Below are positions 43,919 through 54,132 of a DNA stretch of 64,000 nt, piece by piece. Position numbers and translations under genes: made by a program. Within the stretch, counting starts at the first letter, position 1. Each line of letters starts with the position of its first letter. Source of the stretch: Bacteroidia bacterium (lineage in GTDB: Bacteria; Bacteroidota; Bacteroidia; M30B66); contig JAGYKL010000005.1 in NCBI GenBank assembly GCA_018401705.1, positions 62,001 to 126,000 of the forward strand. The letters run 5' to 3'. The notes under the pieces were generated by a model. The model was not told the DNA's origin. It did no database searches and saw nothing but the letters and a program-made list of their open reading frames with translations.

Positions 43919-44934
43919 TGTTGGGAAAGTTGATTGTAGCTGGGGAGAATTGACTTAAACTTCTCAATAGTTTCAGGCAATCCTAAATAAGAAACGCCTC
44001 CAGCAGCGTTCAAGTGCCCTCCCCCTTCGAAGTTATCTCTAGAAAGTTCATTAACGGGGAATTCGCCAATTGACCTAAAAGAAATCCTGATTTTACCGCC
44101 ACGTTCACTAAACAATGCAGCAACAAGAACACCTTTTATACTCAAGGCATAGTTTACAAGTCCTTCTAAGTCACCTTCTTTATAGTTATACTGCTTTAAA
44201 TCTTGCTCGCTGAGAGCGATGAAAGCTGTTCTGAATTCAGGCATATAAACCAGTTTTTCATGCAAAGCTAATCCCCATAACTTTAATTTATAGAAAGAGT
44301 TTTGGTTTGAAATAGCTTCATGAATAAGCCAATGCTGCACTCCTTTTTCAATGAGGACACCTGCATAATGATAGGTTGTTGCAGTTGCAGCCTGAAAACG
44401 GAAAGATCCTGTATCAGTCATCATTCCAGTGTATAAACAAGAAGCCGCATCCTTATCAACATAGCTTTCTCCTTTTTTATGTAAAATCCATCTCAGAACC
44501 AATTCGCAAGTTGAACTTGCGGATATGTCACTTAGCATAGCATCGCAGAAATTGTCTGGCTCACGATGATGGTCTATCATTACTTTATAAGCTTTACTAT
44601 TTATGATAGATTCTTCAAGTTGATCAGTTCTGGCCGGATGATTAAAGTCTAGACAAAAGATTAAATCGGCTTGTTGAAAAGCCAAATTTGTCTCTTCTTT
44701 TTGCTTGTTGCCAATTATAATCGTTTCAGAACCTGGCATCCAGTCTAAAAAGTCGGGAAATGGATCTGGAACAATGACTTCAGCATTAATCTGAAACGCA
44801 TTTCTCAGATATTTTTGAAGGCCAAGCGAGGATCCTAATGCATCTCCATCTGGATTTCGGTGAACAACAATAACAACTTTACAGTTGGATGATAATAATT
44901 CTGAAATTTTAAAGTCCTGATCGGTAGTAAACAT
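43915..44934 (-). CDS. DHH/DHHA1-family phosphoesterase (NrnA-like, nanoRNA/pAp phosphatase)
   Basis: 339 residues from ATG 44934; an in-frame TTG at 44943 is rejected. It degrades 2- to 5-mer RNA and pAp in the NrnA group. Motifs: VVIVVHRNPDGDALGSSLGL (DGDA), FCLDFNHPARTDQ, VMIDHHREPDN (DHH), LYTGMMTDTGSFRF, and the C-terminal DHHA1 glycine-rich EGGGHLNAAGGV. It is first in the run with four FKBP genes and overlaps the GldI-like gene by 4 bp. The catalytic residues are all present. Confidence 0.93.
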   Translation of the reverse strand: MFTTDQDFKISELLSSNCKVVIVVHRNPDGDALGSSLGLQKYLRNAFQINAEVIVPDPFPDFLDWMPGSETIIIGNKQKEETNLAFQQADLIFCLDFNHPARTDQLEESIINSKAYKVMIDHHREPDNFCDAMLSDISASSTCELVLRWILHKKGESYVDKDAASCLYTGMMTDTGSFRFQAATATTYHYAGVLIEKGVQHWLIHEAISNQNSFYKLKLWGLALHEKLVYMPEFRTAFIALSEQDLKQYNYKEGDLEGLVNYALSIKGVLVAALFSERGGKIRISFRSIGEFPVNELSRDNFEGGGHLNAAGGVSYLGLPETIEKFKSILPSYNQLSQQ

Positions 44935-45044
44935 AGGAGACAAACCTACCTAATATTTGCGAAAGCTATTTAATCCAATTGAATTGTTTGACGAAAAATA
45001 AATATCTTTATGGTTCCAAAATAACAAGAGAGAAATATCAATTT

Positions 45045-45560
45045 ATGGCAACTGCATCAAGATTTTTTTACCGGGGTATTATATTGTTGTTCTTGCTTGT
45101 TTCTTTTTCATGCAAAAAAGAGGAAACGCCCGAAGAAGATACTACTGCAATTGCAGTTGGTTCTGCTGTTCTAAACAATGTTTACACTTCTTTTTCTCGA
45201 GGATATTATTACGTGTCGGATGCAAACGGATGGTATAATTATGTTACACTTTATAGAACCGACAACAGTGAAATCCGAATCATTTTTGCCGAACAAGGTG
45301 AAGGACTTAGGACAATAGCTCCAGGCGATACTTCAATTAGGGAAATCAGATATAAAGATGCTGGACAAAGAAATTACATTGCTGACTCTGGTAGTGTAAA
45401 CATCACCAGTTTTAAAGTAAGGGATGGAGTGTTTATTATTTCGGGAGGTTTTGCATTCAGGGCAAAAACAACTCCGATATTCTTACCTGATAGCACATCT
45501 TTTGCAACTACAATTAGGGTAACTGACGGAGGCTTTGTTAATTTGCAGTCAGAAGACTAA
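45045..45560 (+). CDS. Lipoprotein of unknown function
   Basis: 171 residues from ATG 45045, chosen because it starts the signal (FFYRGIILLFLLVSFSC, lipobox SFSC near residue 24). The mature part is beta-rich (YYVSDANGWYNYVTLYRTD, FIISGGFAFRAKTT) with Asp/Thr/Ser turns. It resembles small calycin-like or jelly-roll envelope proteins of Bacteroidota, but no family is assigned. It lies 21 bp before the saccharopine dehydrogenase-like gene. Confidence 0.75.
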   Translation: MATASRFFYRGIILLFLLVSFSCKKEETPEEDTTAIAVGSAVLNNVYTSFSRGYYYVSDANGWYNYVTLYRTDNSEIRIIFAEQGEGLRTIAPGDTSIREIRYKDAGQRNYIADSGSVNITSFKVRDGVFIISGGFAFRAKTTPIFLPDSTSFATTIRVTDGGFVNLQSED

Positions 45561-45581
45561 TCCCAAATTCAATTAGTATTT

Positions 45582-46952
45582 ATGATTTCAATTGCAGTGC
45601 TGGGGGCTGGGCGCTCCGCTGGATACTTTATAGATTATACAATTAATTTATGTAAAGACAGAGGCTGGCGATTGACTATCGCAGATATGCAAACTTCTCA
45701 TCTTGAAAAGTATCAAGCAGATTATCCTTCACTTGCATTGATGAATGCTTCTTTGAACGAGCAGAATGAACGCTTGCGGGTTATTGAAGGTGCTGATTGG
45801 GTTGTTTCTTTATTACCTGCTTTCATGCATGTTGATGTTGCAAAAGACTGTTTGATTAAGGGATGCAATCTTGCAACTGCCTCCTACGTAAGTGAAGAAA
45901 TGCAAGAACTTGGAGCGGAAGCGGAAAAAAAAGGACTTATATTTTTAAACGAATGCGGTCTAGATCCGGGAATTGATCATATGTCGGCTGTAAAGATTAT
46001 TAATGACTTACGAGCTAATGGGGCAGAAATTATTGGATATAAGTCATATTGCGGTGGCCTAATTGCTCCGCAGTTTAATGATAACCCATGGAAATACAAA
46101 TTCAGCTGGAACCCTAGAAACGTTATTTTAGCCGGAAATGGAGTGTCAACAGCGCTTTTAGATGGAGAAATCAAGGTTATTCCATATCATCATAATTTTC
46201 AGAGACCTGAAGAAATTTTGATGCCTGATGATTCGGCTTATGAGGCTTATATCAACCGTGATTCGCTTAGTTATCAATCTATTTATGATTTAGAAGATGT
46301 TAAAACAATGGTTAGAGGTACATTGAGGTATCCTGGCTATTGCCGAGCTTGGAATATTCTTATACATCTAGGCCTAACAGATAATAGCTATAAATATCCC
46401 TTAAGTGAAGGGATGACATACAAAGAATTTCTTTGTTCATTTTTATTAGGAAACAACCATACTGACATTAGCGATAGCATAAGACAGACTATCGGAATGC
46501 CTGATTATGAACAAGATGCAATTGACAAGGTTCTATGGACAGGCTTAAATAGTAATGAAATAGTTCCTACTGATACTCAAGGAAGTCCAGCTGCAATTCT
46601 TCAAAACCTGCTTGAAAAGAAATGGTTACTTAAGGAAGATGACCATGATCTGGTGGTGATGCAGCACCAGGTAAAATTTACACTCGAAGGGGAAACTAAG
46701 ATGTTTGTTAGCTCACTTCACCTTGAAGGTGAAGGACGTGTATCAACTGCAATGTCAAAAACAGTTGGTCTTCCGCTTGCAATTGCGGTGAAAACACTAA
46801 TTGATAATCCAAGTAAAAAGAAAGGCATTGTAATTCCAATTTACAAAAGCATTTATGAGCCTGTTCTAGAAGAATTAAAAAGCTTCGGGGTTGAGTTCAG
46901 TGAAAAGGTTATTTCGCTATCAGAACCTGTAACCGAAAGCAAACCAGAATGA
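45582..46952 (+). CDS. Saccharopine dehydrogenase-like oxidoreductase (Lys9/LYS9-type)
   Basis: 456 residues. The NAD(P)-binding motif VLGAGRSAGYFIDYT is at the N-terminus. The saccharopine-dehydrogenase C-terminal domain follows (GLIFLNECGLDPGIDHMSA, YKSYCGGLIAPQFNDNPWKYKFSW, GTLRYPGYCRAWNILI). The family acts in the saccharopine route of lysine breakdown or synthesis; in bacteria related proteins are also used in other amino-acid pathways. The lysine-ketoglutarate reductase half is not in the window. Its end overlaps the convergent gene by 33 bp. Confidence 0.87.
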   Translation: MISIAVLGAGRSAGYFIDYTINLCKDRGWRLTIADMQTSHLEKYQADYPSLALMNASLNEQNERLRVIEGADWVVSLLPAFMHVDVAKDCLIKGCNLATASYVSEEMQELGAEAEKKGLIFLNECGLDPGIDHMSAVKIINDLRANGAEIIGYKSYCGGLIAPQFNDNPWKYKFSWNPRNVILAGNGVSTALLDGEIKVIPYHHNFQRPEEILMPDDSAYEAYINRDSLSYQSIYDLEDVKTMVRGTLRYPGYCRAWNILIHLGLTDNSYKYPLSEGMTYKEFLCSFLLGNNHTDISDSIRQTIGMPDYEQDAIDKVLWTGLNSNEIVPTDTQGSPAAILQNLLEKKWLLKEDDHDLVVMQHQVKFTLEGETKMFVSSLHLEGEGRVSTAMSKTVGLPLAIAVKTLIDNPSKKKGIVIPIYKSIYEPVLEELKSFGVEFSEKVISLSEPVTESKPE

Positions 46953-47684
46953 AGCGGTTGTAACCGTGTTTCTGTTATTAGGAGAAGCGTCGAAATATCT
47001 TCTTGAGCCTAAACCTAAAGAAGATGTTATAGTTAGTTCTTTAACGGGATTCCAGGTGAAACCACCTTGAAACAGTATAGAAGCATAAGCTGATGAAGTG
47101 ATTACGGATTGATAATTAAATTCATCATAAACTTCATAACGAAATCTGGCTAATCCTGATCTTATAGCAGGACCAATGTAAAAGCTAGCCTGACGCTGTC
47201 CAAAAGGATAAAAATTCAAGTCAATTCCTGAATAAAAGACATTGTAGCTGTTAAATACTATATCATTAAGAGTATTACCGTAAAGGCTAAAACTAACAGG
47301 CACACGAAGACCTAATTTACCTTGTTCTCCAACGATTCGTTCATATCCGAGAGTTACATTTTGAAAAAGAATATCAATTACATTTAAGTAGATATGGTTA
47401 TTACCTAAGTCAGAGGGCGTCACTTTGAAAGAGGAACCCGAATTTTTTTTCATTTCATTAAAAACATCAACAGCTCCACTTTCATAAGCTATTCGATTAA
47501 CATCTTCGATGTACATTCTATAATCAGGACCAGTGAGATTACTGAATTTCTTGTATTTGATCTCCTTTCTTCCAATCTCAATTACCTTAGCCTCAATGGC
47601 ATCACCTTTCAAAGTATAAATCATATCCTGAGCGAAAATAAAAGCAGGACTGATGATGAGCATGATGATGAATAGATGTTTCAT
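46920..47684 (-). CDS. Predicted outer-membrane beta-barrel protein
   Basis: 254 residues from ATG 47684. The frame extends to 47762, but MKHLFIIMLIISPAFIFAQ is the first start that gives a signal peptide. A short region with IYTLKGDAIEAKVIEIGRKEIKYKKF (strands typical of many Bacteroidota envelope proteins) comes first, then a barrel of about 180 residues with alternating strands (IYLNVIDILFQNVTLGYE, FWFAFGYRF) and a C-terminal Phe. No family is named. The 3' end overlaps the saccharopine gene on the other strand. Confidence 0.75.
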   Translation of the reverse strand: MKHLFIIMLIISPAFIFAQDMIYTLKGDAIEAKVIEIGRKEIKYKKFSNLTGPDYRMYIEDVNRIAYESGAVDVFNEMKKNSGSSFKVTPSDLGNNHIYLNVIDILFQNVTLGYERIVGEQGKLGLRVPVSFSLYGNTLNDIVFNSYNVFYSGIDLNFYPFGQRQASFYIGPAIRSGLARFRYEVYDEFNYQSVITSSAYASILFQGGFTWNPVKELTITSSLGLGSRRYFDASPNNRNTVTTASFWFAFGYRF

Positions 47685-47750
47685 TTTCTGTAAGTATATA
47701 TCGGATAACGAAGATTGCATATTATTGTTATATATAAAAGCGGTAAACAA

Positions 47751-47781
47751 AAAAAGCCTCACTTAAAGGTGAGGCTTTTTT
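47751..47781. terminator. Rho-independent terminator
   Basis: Stem AAAAAGCCTCAC (47751-47762) with GTGAGGCTTTTT (47769-47780), loop TTAAAG. On the reverse strand it follows the M43 protease stop at 47799 and separates that gene from the barrel-protein gene. Confidence 0.85.
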
Positions 47782-47798
47782 GATAATAAAAATTTGCT

Positions 47799-49925
47799 TT
47801 AGTTCTTAACCAGCTTTTTATGGTATTTAACACCCTCAATTTCAAGCTCAACCATGTAAATACCTGAAGAAATAGAAGAAATATCAAGATTGAAATTTTG
47901 AATTCCATTTTGAACTTTAGTATTAAGTGGGGTTAGCACATTTTTGCCTAACATATCTAGCAAACGAATTTGTGCAAAGCCAGGTTTCTCCATATTAAAC
48001 TCTAAGCTTAAGCTTGAAGAAGCAGGGTTAGGGAAAATATTTAAGTCAACTAAATTAGCTAGAGAACCAATTGCAAGAGCTTCACCAATTCTAATATCAT
48101 CGAGATAAAGATTGTTACTTCCTACTTCTCCAGCAATAAATTCAAACTTGAATCTTACATTATCTTGGGATGAAACACCAGATAAACCAACAGCAAGTTC
48201 ACTCCATTGAGAAGTTTCGGTAGGAACAAATTCACTACTATAGTATCCCGCTGTAATTAGATCATCTCCAGTCCATGATTTTCTCAAAATCCAGGTTTGA
48301 CCACAATTATTAGAGGTATAAACTCTTAATTGATCATTTGGCTCTCCGCCGCGCTCTGCAGCAGAAATTCTAAAAATCATACTTGGTGTTGAAACACTTG
48401 AGATATTGTAAGAGGGAGTTATAAACACATCGGCTTCACTGGTTGTGTTGTTAAAATTCCTCATTCGTATGCAACTATTGTAAGGTCCAAAACCTGTCCA
48501 AGGACTAAACTCCCATTTGTTAGCGGTATTATCGGAATTTTCAATTCTATATTTGCTTTCAAAATCAGCCTGGATATCTAAACCATCCCAGAAAGGCCCT
48601 TGAGCATTCTCAGCAGCATCCTCGCTAATAATTACCCAGCCAGTTTTTTCAATAACATCTGAACCAAGGCTATTGGAAACAGTTAGTTTCACTTTGTATG
48701 TGCCTGGAACATCATAAGAAACAATAGGACTAGCTGCTGAAGAAGTTGCAGGATCTCCACCTTCAAATTCCCAAGCTCTTTCGTAATTCTGTGCGTTGTA
48801 GGATACATCAGAAAACGTGATTGTACTTCCCGCGCAAACTAAATTTCTATTCTCACAGAAATTTGCAAACGGCTGACAAACTTGAGGGTTCAACAGATCT
48901 TCATCTCTTGTACCAGTTGCAGCTAGGTTAACATCAGACCAAATAAATGCCCGTATTGCAGATAAAGTTGCATCCATCACTTCTTTTTGTCCCATCGTAA
49001 ACATCCCCATACAGTTGTCATCAGAATAGTCCATATAGTTCATGAACATTTCGCCATTGATAGTATCACCTCCAGCACAGCCACCAACATTATAAGGATA
49101 ATCATCCCAGCAAACTCCGTAATTAGGAGCTTCGGCAATAGGAGTATCATCAATTCCATCGCTACCGCAGTCAGCATCACCCCAAATATGGCGAAGTCCG
49201 AGCCAGTGACCAATTTCATGAGTGGCTGTACGTCCTACTCTACCTGCAGCAGTTCCGATACTTCCAGTATAGTCGTGTCTCAACACGATACCATCAGTTG
49301 AAAGCAATCCTCCTAAAGGAAATTGTGCATATCCCAGCACTGTTCCTTGCGTTGTAACGAATGAAGCAATTGATTTAACAACCCAAACATTTAAGTATTT
49401 GTATGAATTCCAATGACTAACAGATTTAACACCGTTATCATTGCTTGCATCATTCGTTTTTGGAGAATATACTCTTACAATACCATCAGTACAGTTGCCT
49501 AAATCATCTTTGGTTGCAAGGCGAAATTCAATTTCACAATCAGCAGCTAGTTCACCAAAAGCGTTTGGAACTAGACTGAAATTAGCATTATTCAAACTAA
49601 AATCCTCATTCAGAATTCTAATTTGATCTTCTATCTGAGCTTTTGAAATATTTTCGGGACCACATTCATGAATAACATGAAAGACCACTGGAATAATTCT
49701 CTTCTCCCCTGCTTTAGCTCTTTCCTGAGGATTTTTTGCTAAATACGTTTGAAGCTGTGACTGAAATTCAGCCTGTTGAGCTCGTATTTCAGGGTGGAGT
49801 TGCATTTCCTTTTCAAGCACATCCATAGTGGAGCACTTGTTTGGATTATGCTGAGATTGAGCAGATGCACTAAAGCCGATGATAGCCATCAGCATGATAA
49901 GTAAAACACTTTTAAAACTTCTCAT
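47799..49925 (-). CDS. Secreted M43 (pappalysin/cytophagalysin) metalloprotease, T9SS cargo
   Basis: 708 residues. Signal peptide (VLLIMLMAIIGFSASAQ) and pro-region with IPVVFHVIHECG. The zinc site is H236-E-x-x-H240-x-x-G-x-x-H246 in HEIGHWLGLRHIWGD, and the Met-turn region is MNYMDYSDDNCMGMFT. After the catalytic domain (ends about 335) come a PKD domain (FEGGDPATSSAASP), a jelly-roll adhesion-like domain, and a type A T9SS sorting domain (LNIFPNPASSSLSLEFN ... GIYMVELEIEG ... KKLVKN). It should be exported by the T9SS and fixed to the surface or released. A paralogue lies at the window end. Confidence 0.92.
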   Translation of the reverse strand: MRSFKSVLLIMLMAIIGFSASAQSQHNPNKCSTMDVLEKEMQLHPEIRAQQAEFQSQLQTYLAKNPQERAKAGEKRIIPVVFHVIHECGPENISKAQIEDQIRILNEDFSLNNANFSLVPNAFGELAADCEIEFRLATKDDLGNCTDGIVRVYSPKTNDASNDNGVKSVSHWNSYKYLNVWVVKSIASFVTTQGTVLGYAQFPLGGLLSTDGIVLRHDYTGSIGTAAGRVGRTATHEIGHWLGLRHIWGDADCGSDGIDDTPIAEAPNYGVCWDDYPYNVGGCAGGDTINGEMFMNYMDYSDDNCMGMFTMGQKEVMDATLSAIRAFIWSDVNLAATGTRDEDLLNPQVCQPFANFCENRNLVCAGSTITFSDVSYNAQNYERAWEFEGGDPATSSAASPIVSYDVPGTYKVKLTVSNSLGSDVIEKTGWVIISEDAAENAQGPFWDGLDIQADFESKYRIENSDNTANKWEFSPWTGFGPYNSCIRMRNFNNTTSEADVFITPSYNISSVSTPSMIFRISAAERGGEPNDQLRVYTSNNCGQTWILRKSWTGDDLITAGYYSSEFVPTETSQWSELAVGLSGVSSQDNVRFKFEFIAGEVGSNNLYLDDIRIGEALAIGSLANLVDLNIFPNPASSSLSLEFNMEKPGFAQIRLLDMLGKNVLTPLNTKVQNGIQNFNLDISSISSGIYMVELEIEGVKYHKKLVKN

Positions 49926-50126
49926 GTTTGTTATTTTTATTCCAATATTTTACAGGCGCACAAGAATAATAAATAATTCCTGTAGATGCTCATAAAATTT
50001 AACGAATTATTAAATTAAGCATTCAAATTTACTTGAAAATTATTCGGACAGCAATAACAAAAATTCAGGGTTGTCGGAAATACAAGTTTACGTTATCCCA
50101 ATACCCGGGCTGGACATATGATATAT

Positions 50127-52154
50127 TCAGCTAATTTTCAACGCATTGCAAACCTCCCAATTCCAAATTGCCAGACCTTTAAGAGTGCAATATTGCTGAA
50201 GTTTCATCTGTTCTGAAAAAGAAAGACTAGCATCTACACTTATAATCATAGGACGCAGCAAATTAATCCATTGGTCTATATACTCTATGTTAGATGATTG
50301 AACATGAATCATCCATTTACAGGACGTAGGAGGAGCAATAACTTTCATCCCATCCTTAAGGATGAAAAAACCTTTGTTTTGATTTACCATAATTAACTTC
50401 TGATCATTGATAGTATTCTCCCAATTTCTAGTCTTGATTTGTGTTTCCCAAATTTTATCGCTTCCACAATAATACATAAACCGAGTTTGTTTGTTTTTTA
50501 ATGTTGCATACATCATACTAGACGTAGAAAACCGTGTTCGTTCAGAAAAGCCAACTAATAAAGAGAATCCTAAAATAGAAATCAGGATAAATCTGAGCTG
50601 AACAAGGCTATTCATTTGATGAAGATTTAGCAAGAAAAACACAATGAGCAGCAAAATCAGTGCATTCTGGAGTGAAAAATCATTAAACAATATTGTGGAG
50701 TGTGGAATATTTGAAATAAGGTCTGAAAGCTTAATAAGAAACTCGATGCATATCATACATACAGTCAAGAAAATCTCACCCAGATATGGAATAAATTGTA
50801 AACTCAGAGCTAGGAAACCAGTAAATGTTATAATGGAAGCTAGTGGAATTGCAAACAAATTAGAGATCATAAAAAAGGCAGGAAACTTACCGAATATATA
50901 AAGGCTCAAAGGAGCCGTTGCGATTTGAGCCGATGTTGAAATGAGTAAACTGAGCAGTACCCATTTAACAGGTTTTATTTCAATTCGATTAATGATTTGT
51001 GAATATGGACTGATTGATAGAATACCATAAACTGCCAAAAAAGAAAGCCAAAAACCTATGTCATTAATCATCAACGGATTTAAACAGATTAGTATTATTG
51101 CAGTTCCGAAGAGAGTATTGAAAGGCTGTTTATGGCTTTTGAGCAAAATTGCTAGAGAAGTGATAGAAAGCATAGTTGCTGCGCGACAAACTGAAGGGCT
51201 GAGCCCTGTTATAAATGCATAGCCCCATAAAACGATTATTGTGATAAAAAAAGCAACAAGCTTGTTATTACGGCTATTAAGTAAGACATCTAGAATAAAG
51301 GAGAGTAGCTGATATATTAAGCCTACATGCAATCCACTTACTGCAAGTAAGTGGATAATACCACTGCTTGAGAATGATTCTTTTAAATCTTCATCTAAGT
51401 TTAGCTTATCTCCTAGGAGAAGTGCTCCTGCTAACTGCTTATTCTTTTCTGAAAATTCAGAATCGTATATATAACCTAATAAATCTTTTTGAAGGTCGCC
51501 AGAAAGGCGTTTGGAATAAAGTAAGTCAGATGCAAGAAACAGCCTTTTCGACGTGAAATTTATAATGCCACTGTATCCATTTGAGACTAGCCAAGATCTA
51601 TAATCAAAATCGGCATTTGGTTCTGAAATTGGTGGATTACTGATTTTTGTTTGAAGAATGTAATAATCACCAGCCTTAATAAACTTCAAATCATCCTTTT
51701 GAAAGCTATTACATTTTAACTTGGCACTCGTTGCTAACCAAGTGGAGTTATGGAATACCGATATGAGATCAGCGTCAAATTTGACTATCCCATTTTTTGA
51801 GAATCGAGGATGGCTTGAAATTTTTACTTTAAGCAATAAATCTTGATCTAGCAATTCTGATGAAAAGAATGACTTATCATCAAAAGAATTACTCACCTGA
51901 GACATGAAAATACCTGAAAAGAAGATAGATATTAATAAGAAGGCGGCAGAAAGTCTTTGAGCTTTGAATTGATGAGCCCGACAAAATTTAGTCAATGCAT
52001 TAGAACATAAAATAAGGGAGAAAACTACTATGATACTTAGGTCTGCACTAACATAAGAAACATACTCTGCTACTTTAATACCAGCAAGAAAGAATAATGC
52101 TGGTCGCACTAAAGGATTGACTTTCCAAAATGAAAGTTTGTGAATTGGCTTCAT
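50127..52154 (-). CDS. comEC: ComEC/Rec2-family DNA uptake channel
   Basis: 675 residues from ATG 52154; a TTG two codons upstream is possible. It brings single-stranded DNA across the inner membrane during transformation. An N-terminal DUF4131-like region with an OB-like stretch (DYYILQTKISNPPI) is followed by the competence domain with many TM helices: LLAVSGLHVGLIYQLLSF, FITGLSPSVCRAATMLS, and FWLSFLAVYGILSI are the ComEC hallmarks. The C-terminal beta-lactamase-like domain of long ComECs is missing, as is common in Bacteroidota. No other competence gene is here. Confidence 0.9.
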   Translation of the reverse strand: MKPIHKLSFWKVNPLVRPALFFLAGIKVAEYVSYVSADLSIIVVFSLILCSNALTKFCRAHQFKAQRLSAAFLLISIFFSGIFMSQVSNSFDDKSFFSSELLDQDLLLKVKISSHPRFSKNGIVKFDADLISVFHNSTWLATSAKLKCNSFQKDDLKFIKAGDYYILQTKISNPPISEPNADFDYRSWLVSNGYSGIINFTSKRLFLASDLLYSKRLSGDLQKDLLGYIYDSEFSEKNKQLAGALLLGDKLNLDEDLKESFSSSGIIHLLAVSGLHVGLIYQLLSFILDVLLNSRNNKLVAFFITIIVLWGYAFITGLSPSVCRAATMLSITSLAILLKSHKQPFNTLFGTAIILICLNPLMINDIGFWLSFLAVYGILSISPYSQIINRIEIKPVKWVLLSLLISTSAQIATAPLSLYIFGKFPAFFMISNLFAIPLASIITFTGFLALSLQFIPYLGEIFLTVCMICIEFLIKLSDLISNIPHSTILFNDFSLQNALILLLIVFFLLNLHQMNSLVQLRFILISILGFSLLVGFSERTRFSTSSMMYATLKNKQTRFMYYCGSDKIWETQIKTRNWENTINDQKLIMVNQNKGFFILKDGMKVIAPPTSCKWMIHVQSSNIEYIDQWINLLRPMIISVDASLSFSEQMKLQQYCTLKGLAIWNWEVCNALKIS

Positions 52155-52165
52155 GTACAAATAAA

Positions 52166-52194
52166 AAAAAAGCCTCGCATTGCGAGGCTTTTTT
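52166..52194. terminator. Rho-independent terminator
   Basis: Stem AGCCTCGC (52171-52178) with GCGAGGCT (52182-52189), loop ATT, extended by A- and T-runs on either side. On the reverse strand it follows the PorE-like gene stop at 52220 and precedes comEC. Confidence 0.85.
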
Positions 52195-52219
52195 AAATAC
52201 TTGTATACGTTTAAAACGA

Positions 52220-54109
52220 TTATTCAATCACCTTAAATTCTGTTCTACGATTTAACTGATGCTCTTCTTCAGAACAAGATTCACAAGCGCATGCAGCTTT
52301 AGGCTGTGATTCGCCGTAACCTTTGTACGTTAATCGTTTAGCATCAATATCTCTTAAAGTACAATACTTAACAACAGATTTAGCTCTATTTTCAGATAGC
52401 TTCTGATTGTAAGCATCATCACCGCGACAGTCTGTATGTGAACCGAACTCAACTTTGTAATTAGGATTGTCGATAAGCATTTGAACCATTTTATCTAATT
52501 CAAGAGCTGCATCAGGACGGATATCCCATTTATTATAATCATAATAGATATCAAGAACGCGAGGTCCAGTTGTTCTTTCAAGTGCAATAATTTTTCCTGC
52601 TTCGCAAGATTTAATTACATCAGAACAAGGCTTGTCAACTGTAGAGATTTCAATGGAATTAGTTAATGTTTGATCGAATCTTGCATTAACCGTGAAGTTA
52701 TGTCCACCAGGAAGACGGAAATAAGCAATACCAGCAGCATCAGTAGTAGTTGAATCAATAGCTCCAGTTTCATTGTTCTGGGCATAAACCATTGCTCCAA
52801 CAAATGCTTCCTTAGTTTCTTTGTCTTGAACGCAAATTTCTGCGGAGATAACAGGATCCTTATAAATTACTTCATACAATTTATCAACTCCTGATCTTGA
52901 AGAAGTAAGATTTCCAATTTTTCCATCTGAATCAATGTTAAAACTAAAGTCATCTCTAGATGAGTTGATTGGAGATTTCATATTTATGGGCTGAGTCCAA
53001 GAGTCTCCATTTTTAGAAGACTTGAAAATATCAAGACCTCCCATACCAGCATGACCATCTGAAGAGAAATAAAGCTTTTCATCAAAACCCATTTGAGGCA
53101 TCATGTCACGACCTGCTGTATTAATCATTGGACCTAAATTTTTAGGTTCTCCCCAAGAATCTCCATTAGCAGCGCATACATATATATCTGTTTGACCATA
53201 ACCACCTTCTCTATCTGAAGAAAAGTAAAGTAATTTACCATCAGGGCTTAATGCTGGATGACCGTTTGAATAGTCATCACTATTATAAGGGAACTCTTCG
53301 ATGTTAGTCCACTCACCTTCTAAGAATACAGCTTTATAGATTTTCAAATTAACCACATCGGAAGTGTTCTTCTTCACTTTTCCCTTAGTTTGGTTAGTTC
53401 TAGTGAAATACATTGTTTGACCATCGGCAGAGAACGTTGCAAAAGCATCATGAAACTCACTGTTAACACCACCTTTTAGGTAATCAGGTGCAAGCCATGC
53501 ACCAGCTTTATCTTTCTTAGTGTAATACAAATCCATGTATGACATTCCTGAATAAGGATCTCTTTCTGATTTGCCTTCAACTATGCTTTGAGCAGTAAAC
53601 ACATAACCATAGTTATAAGGAGAAGCGCCGAAAGCTGTAGTAGTTCCGCTTAACTCTATAGGCTTAATAGAATAAGCACAAGTGTCAAGTTGATTATCAA
53701 ACTTCTGTGGATTTTCGCAAGCATCGATTAGACCTTTAACGATTTTATCATCAGGAACAGAAGCTGCGTACTTTGAAAAAGCAGCTTTAGCTTCACCATA
53801 TTTCTGGTTTTGCATAAGAACTTTTCCATAAAAGAACTGATCTTCCGGAGTGCTTTCATCCATGGCAACTACATCCTTGTAAACTTCCTCAGCAGCGCTG
53901 AGATTATTCATTAGGCGGTAAGAATTAGCCAATTTAGATTTAGCTTCATATAGAGGTTCTTTATCGATAGACTTATTATACTGAGTTACTGCATCAGAAT
54001 AAGCATACGAGTCATATTTTTTATTTCCTTGATTCAGGAAATACTTGGCACCGCATCCACTGAAGAGCAGACCAAGACTTAAAAGAAGAACTGGGTATGT
54101 TTTTTTCAT
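52220..54109 (-). CDS. PorE-like OmpA-family lipoprotein (TPR, beta-propeller, carboxypeptidase-regulatory-like, OmpA)
   Basis: 629 residues from ATG 54109; the open frame to 54133 is not needed. Lipobox FSGC (near residue 19). Order: TPR units (about 30-140, SKLANSYRLMNNLSAAEEVY), a PD40 propeller (about 190-430, HPALSPDGKLLYFSSDREGG, PQMGFDEKLYFSSDGHAG), a carboxypeptidase-regulatory-like domain (about 435-505), and a C-terminal OmpA domain (DIYYDYNKWDIRPDA, VEFGSHTDCRGDD, LSENRAKSV, NRRTEF) that should bind peptidoglycan. This is the layout of PorE, which anchors the T9SS to the cell wall. It follows the PorP/SprF-family gene on the same strand. Confidence 0.87.
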   Translation of the reverse strand: MKKTYPVLLLSLGLLFSGCGAKYFLNQGNKKYDSYAYSDAVTQYNKSIDKEPLYEAKSKLANSYRLMNNLSAAEEVYKDVVAMDESTPEDQFFYGKVLMQNQKYGEAKAAFSKYAASVPDDKIVKGLIDACENPQKFDNQLDTCAYSIKPIELSGTTTAFGASPYNYGYVFTAQSIVEGKSERDPYSGMSYMDLYYTKKDKAGAWLAPDYLKGGVNSEFHDAFATFSADGQTMYFTRTNQTKGKVKKNTSDVVNLKIYKAVFLEGEWTNIEEFPYNSDDYSNGHPALSPDGKLLYFSSDREGGYGQTDIYVCAANGDSWGEPKNLGPMINTAGRDMMPQMGFDEKLYFSSDGHAGMGGLDIFKSSKNGDSWTQPINMKSPINSSRDDFSFNIDSDGKIGNLTSSRSGVDKLYEVIYKDPVISAEICVQDKETKEAFVGAMVYAQNNETGAIDSTTTDAAGIAYFRLPGGHNFTVNARFDQTLTNSIEISTVDKPCSDVIKSCEAGKIIALERTTGPRVLDIYYDYNKWDIRPDAALELDKMVQMLIDNPNYKVEFGSHTDCRGDDAYNQKLSENRAKSVVKYCTLRDIDAKRLTYKGYGESQPKAACACESCSEEEHQLNRRTEFKVIE

Positions 54110-54132
54110 AGTGTTGTTTGCTTGATACGGCA

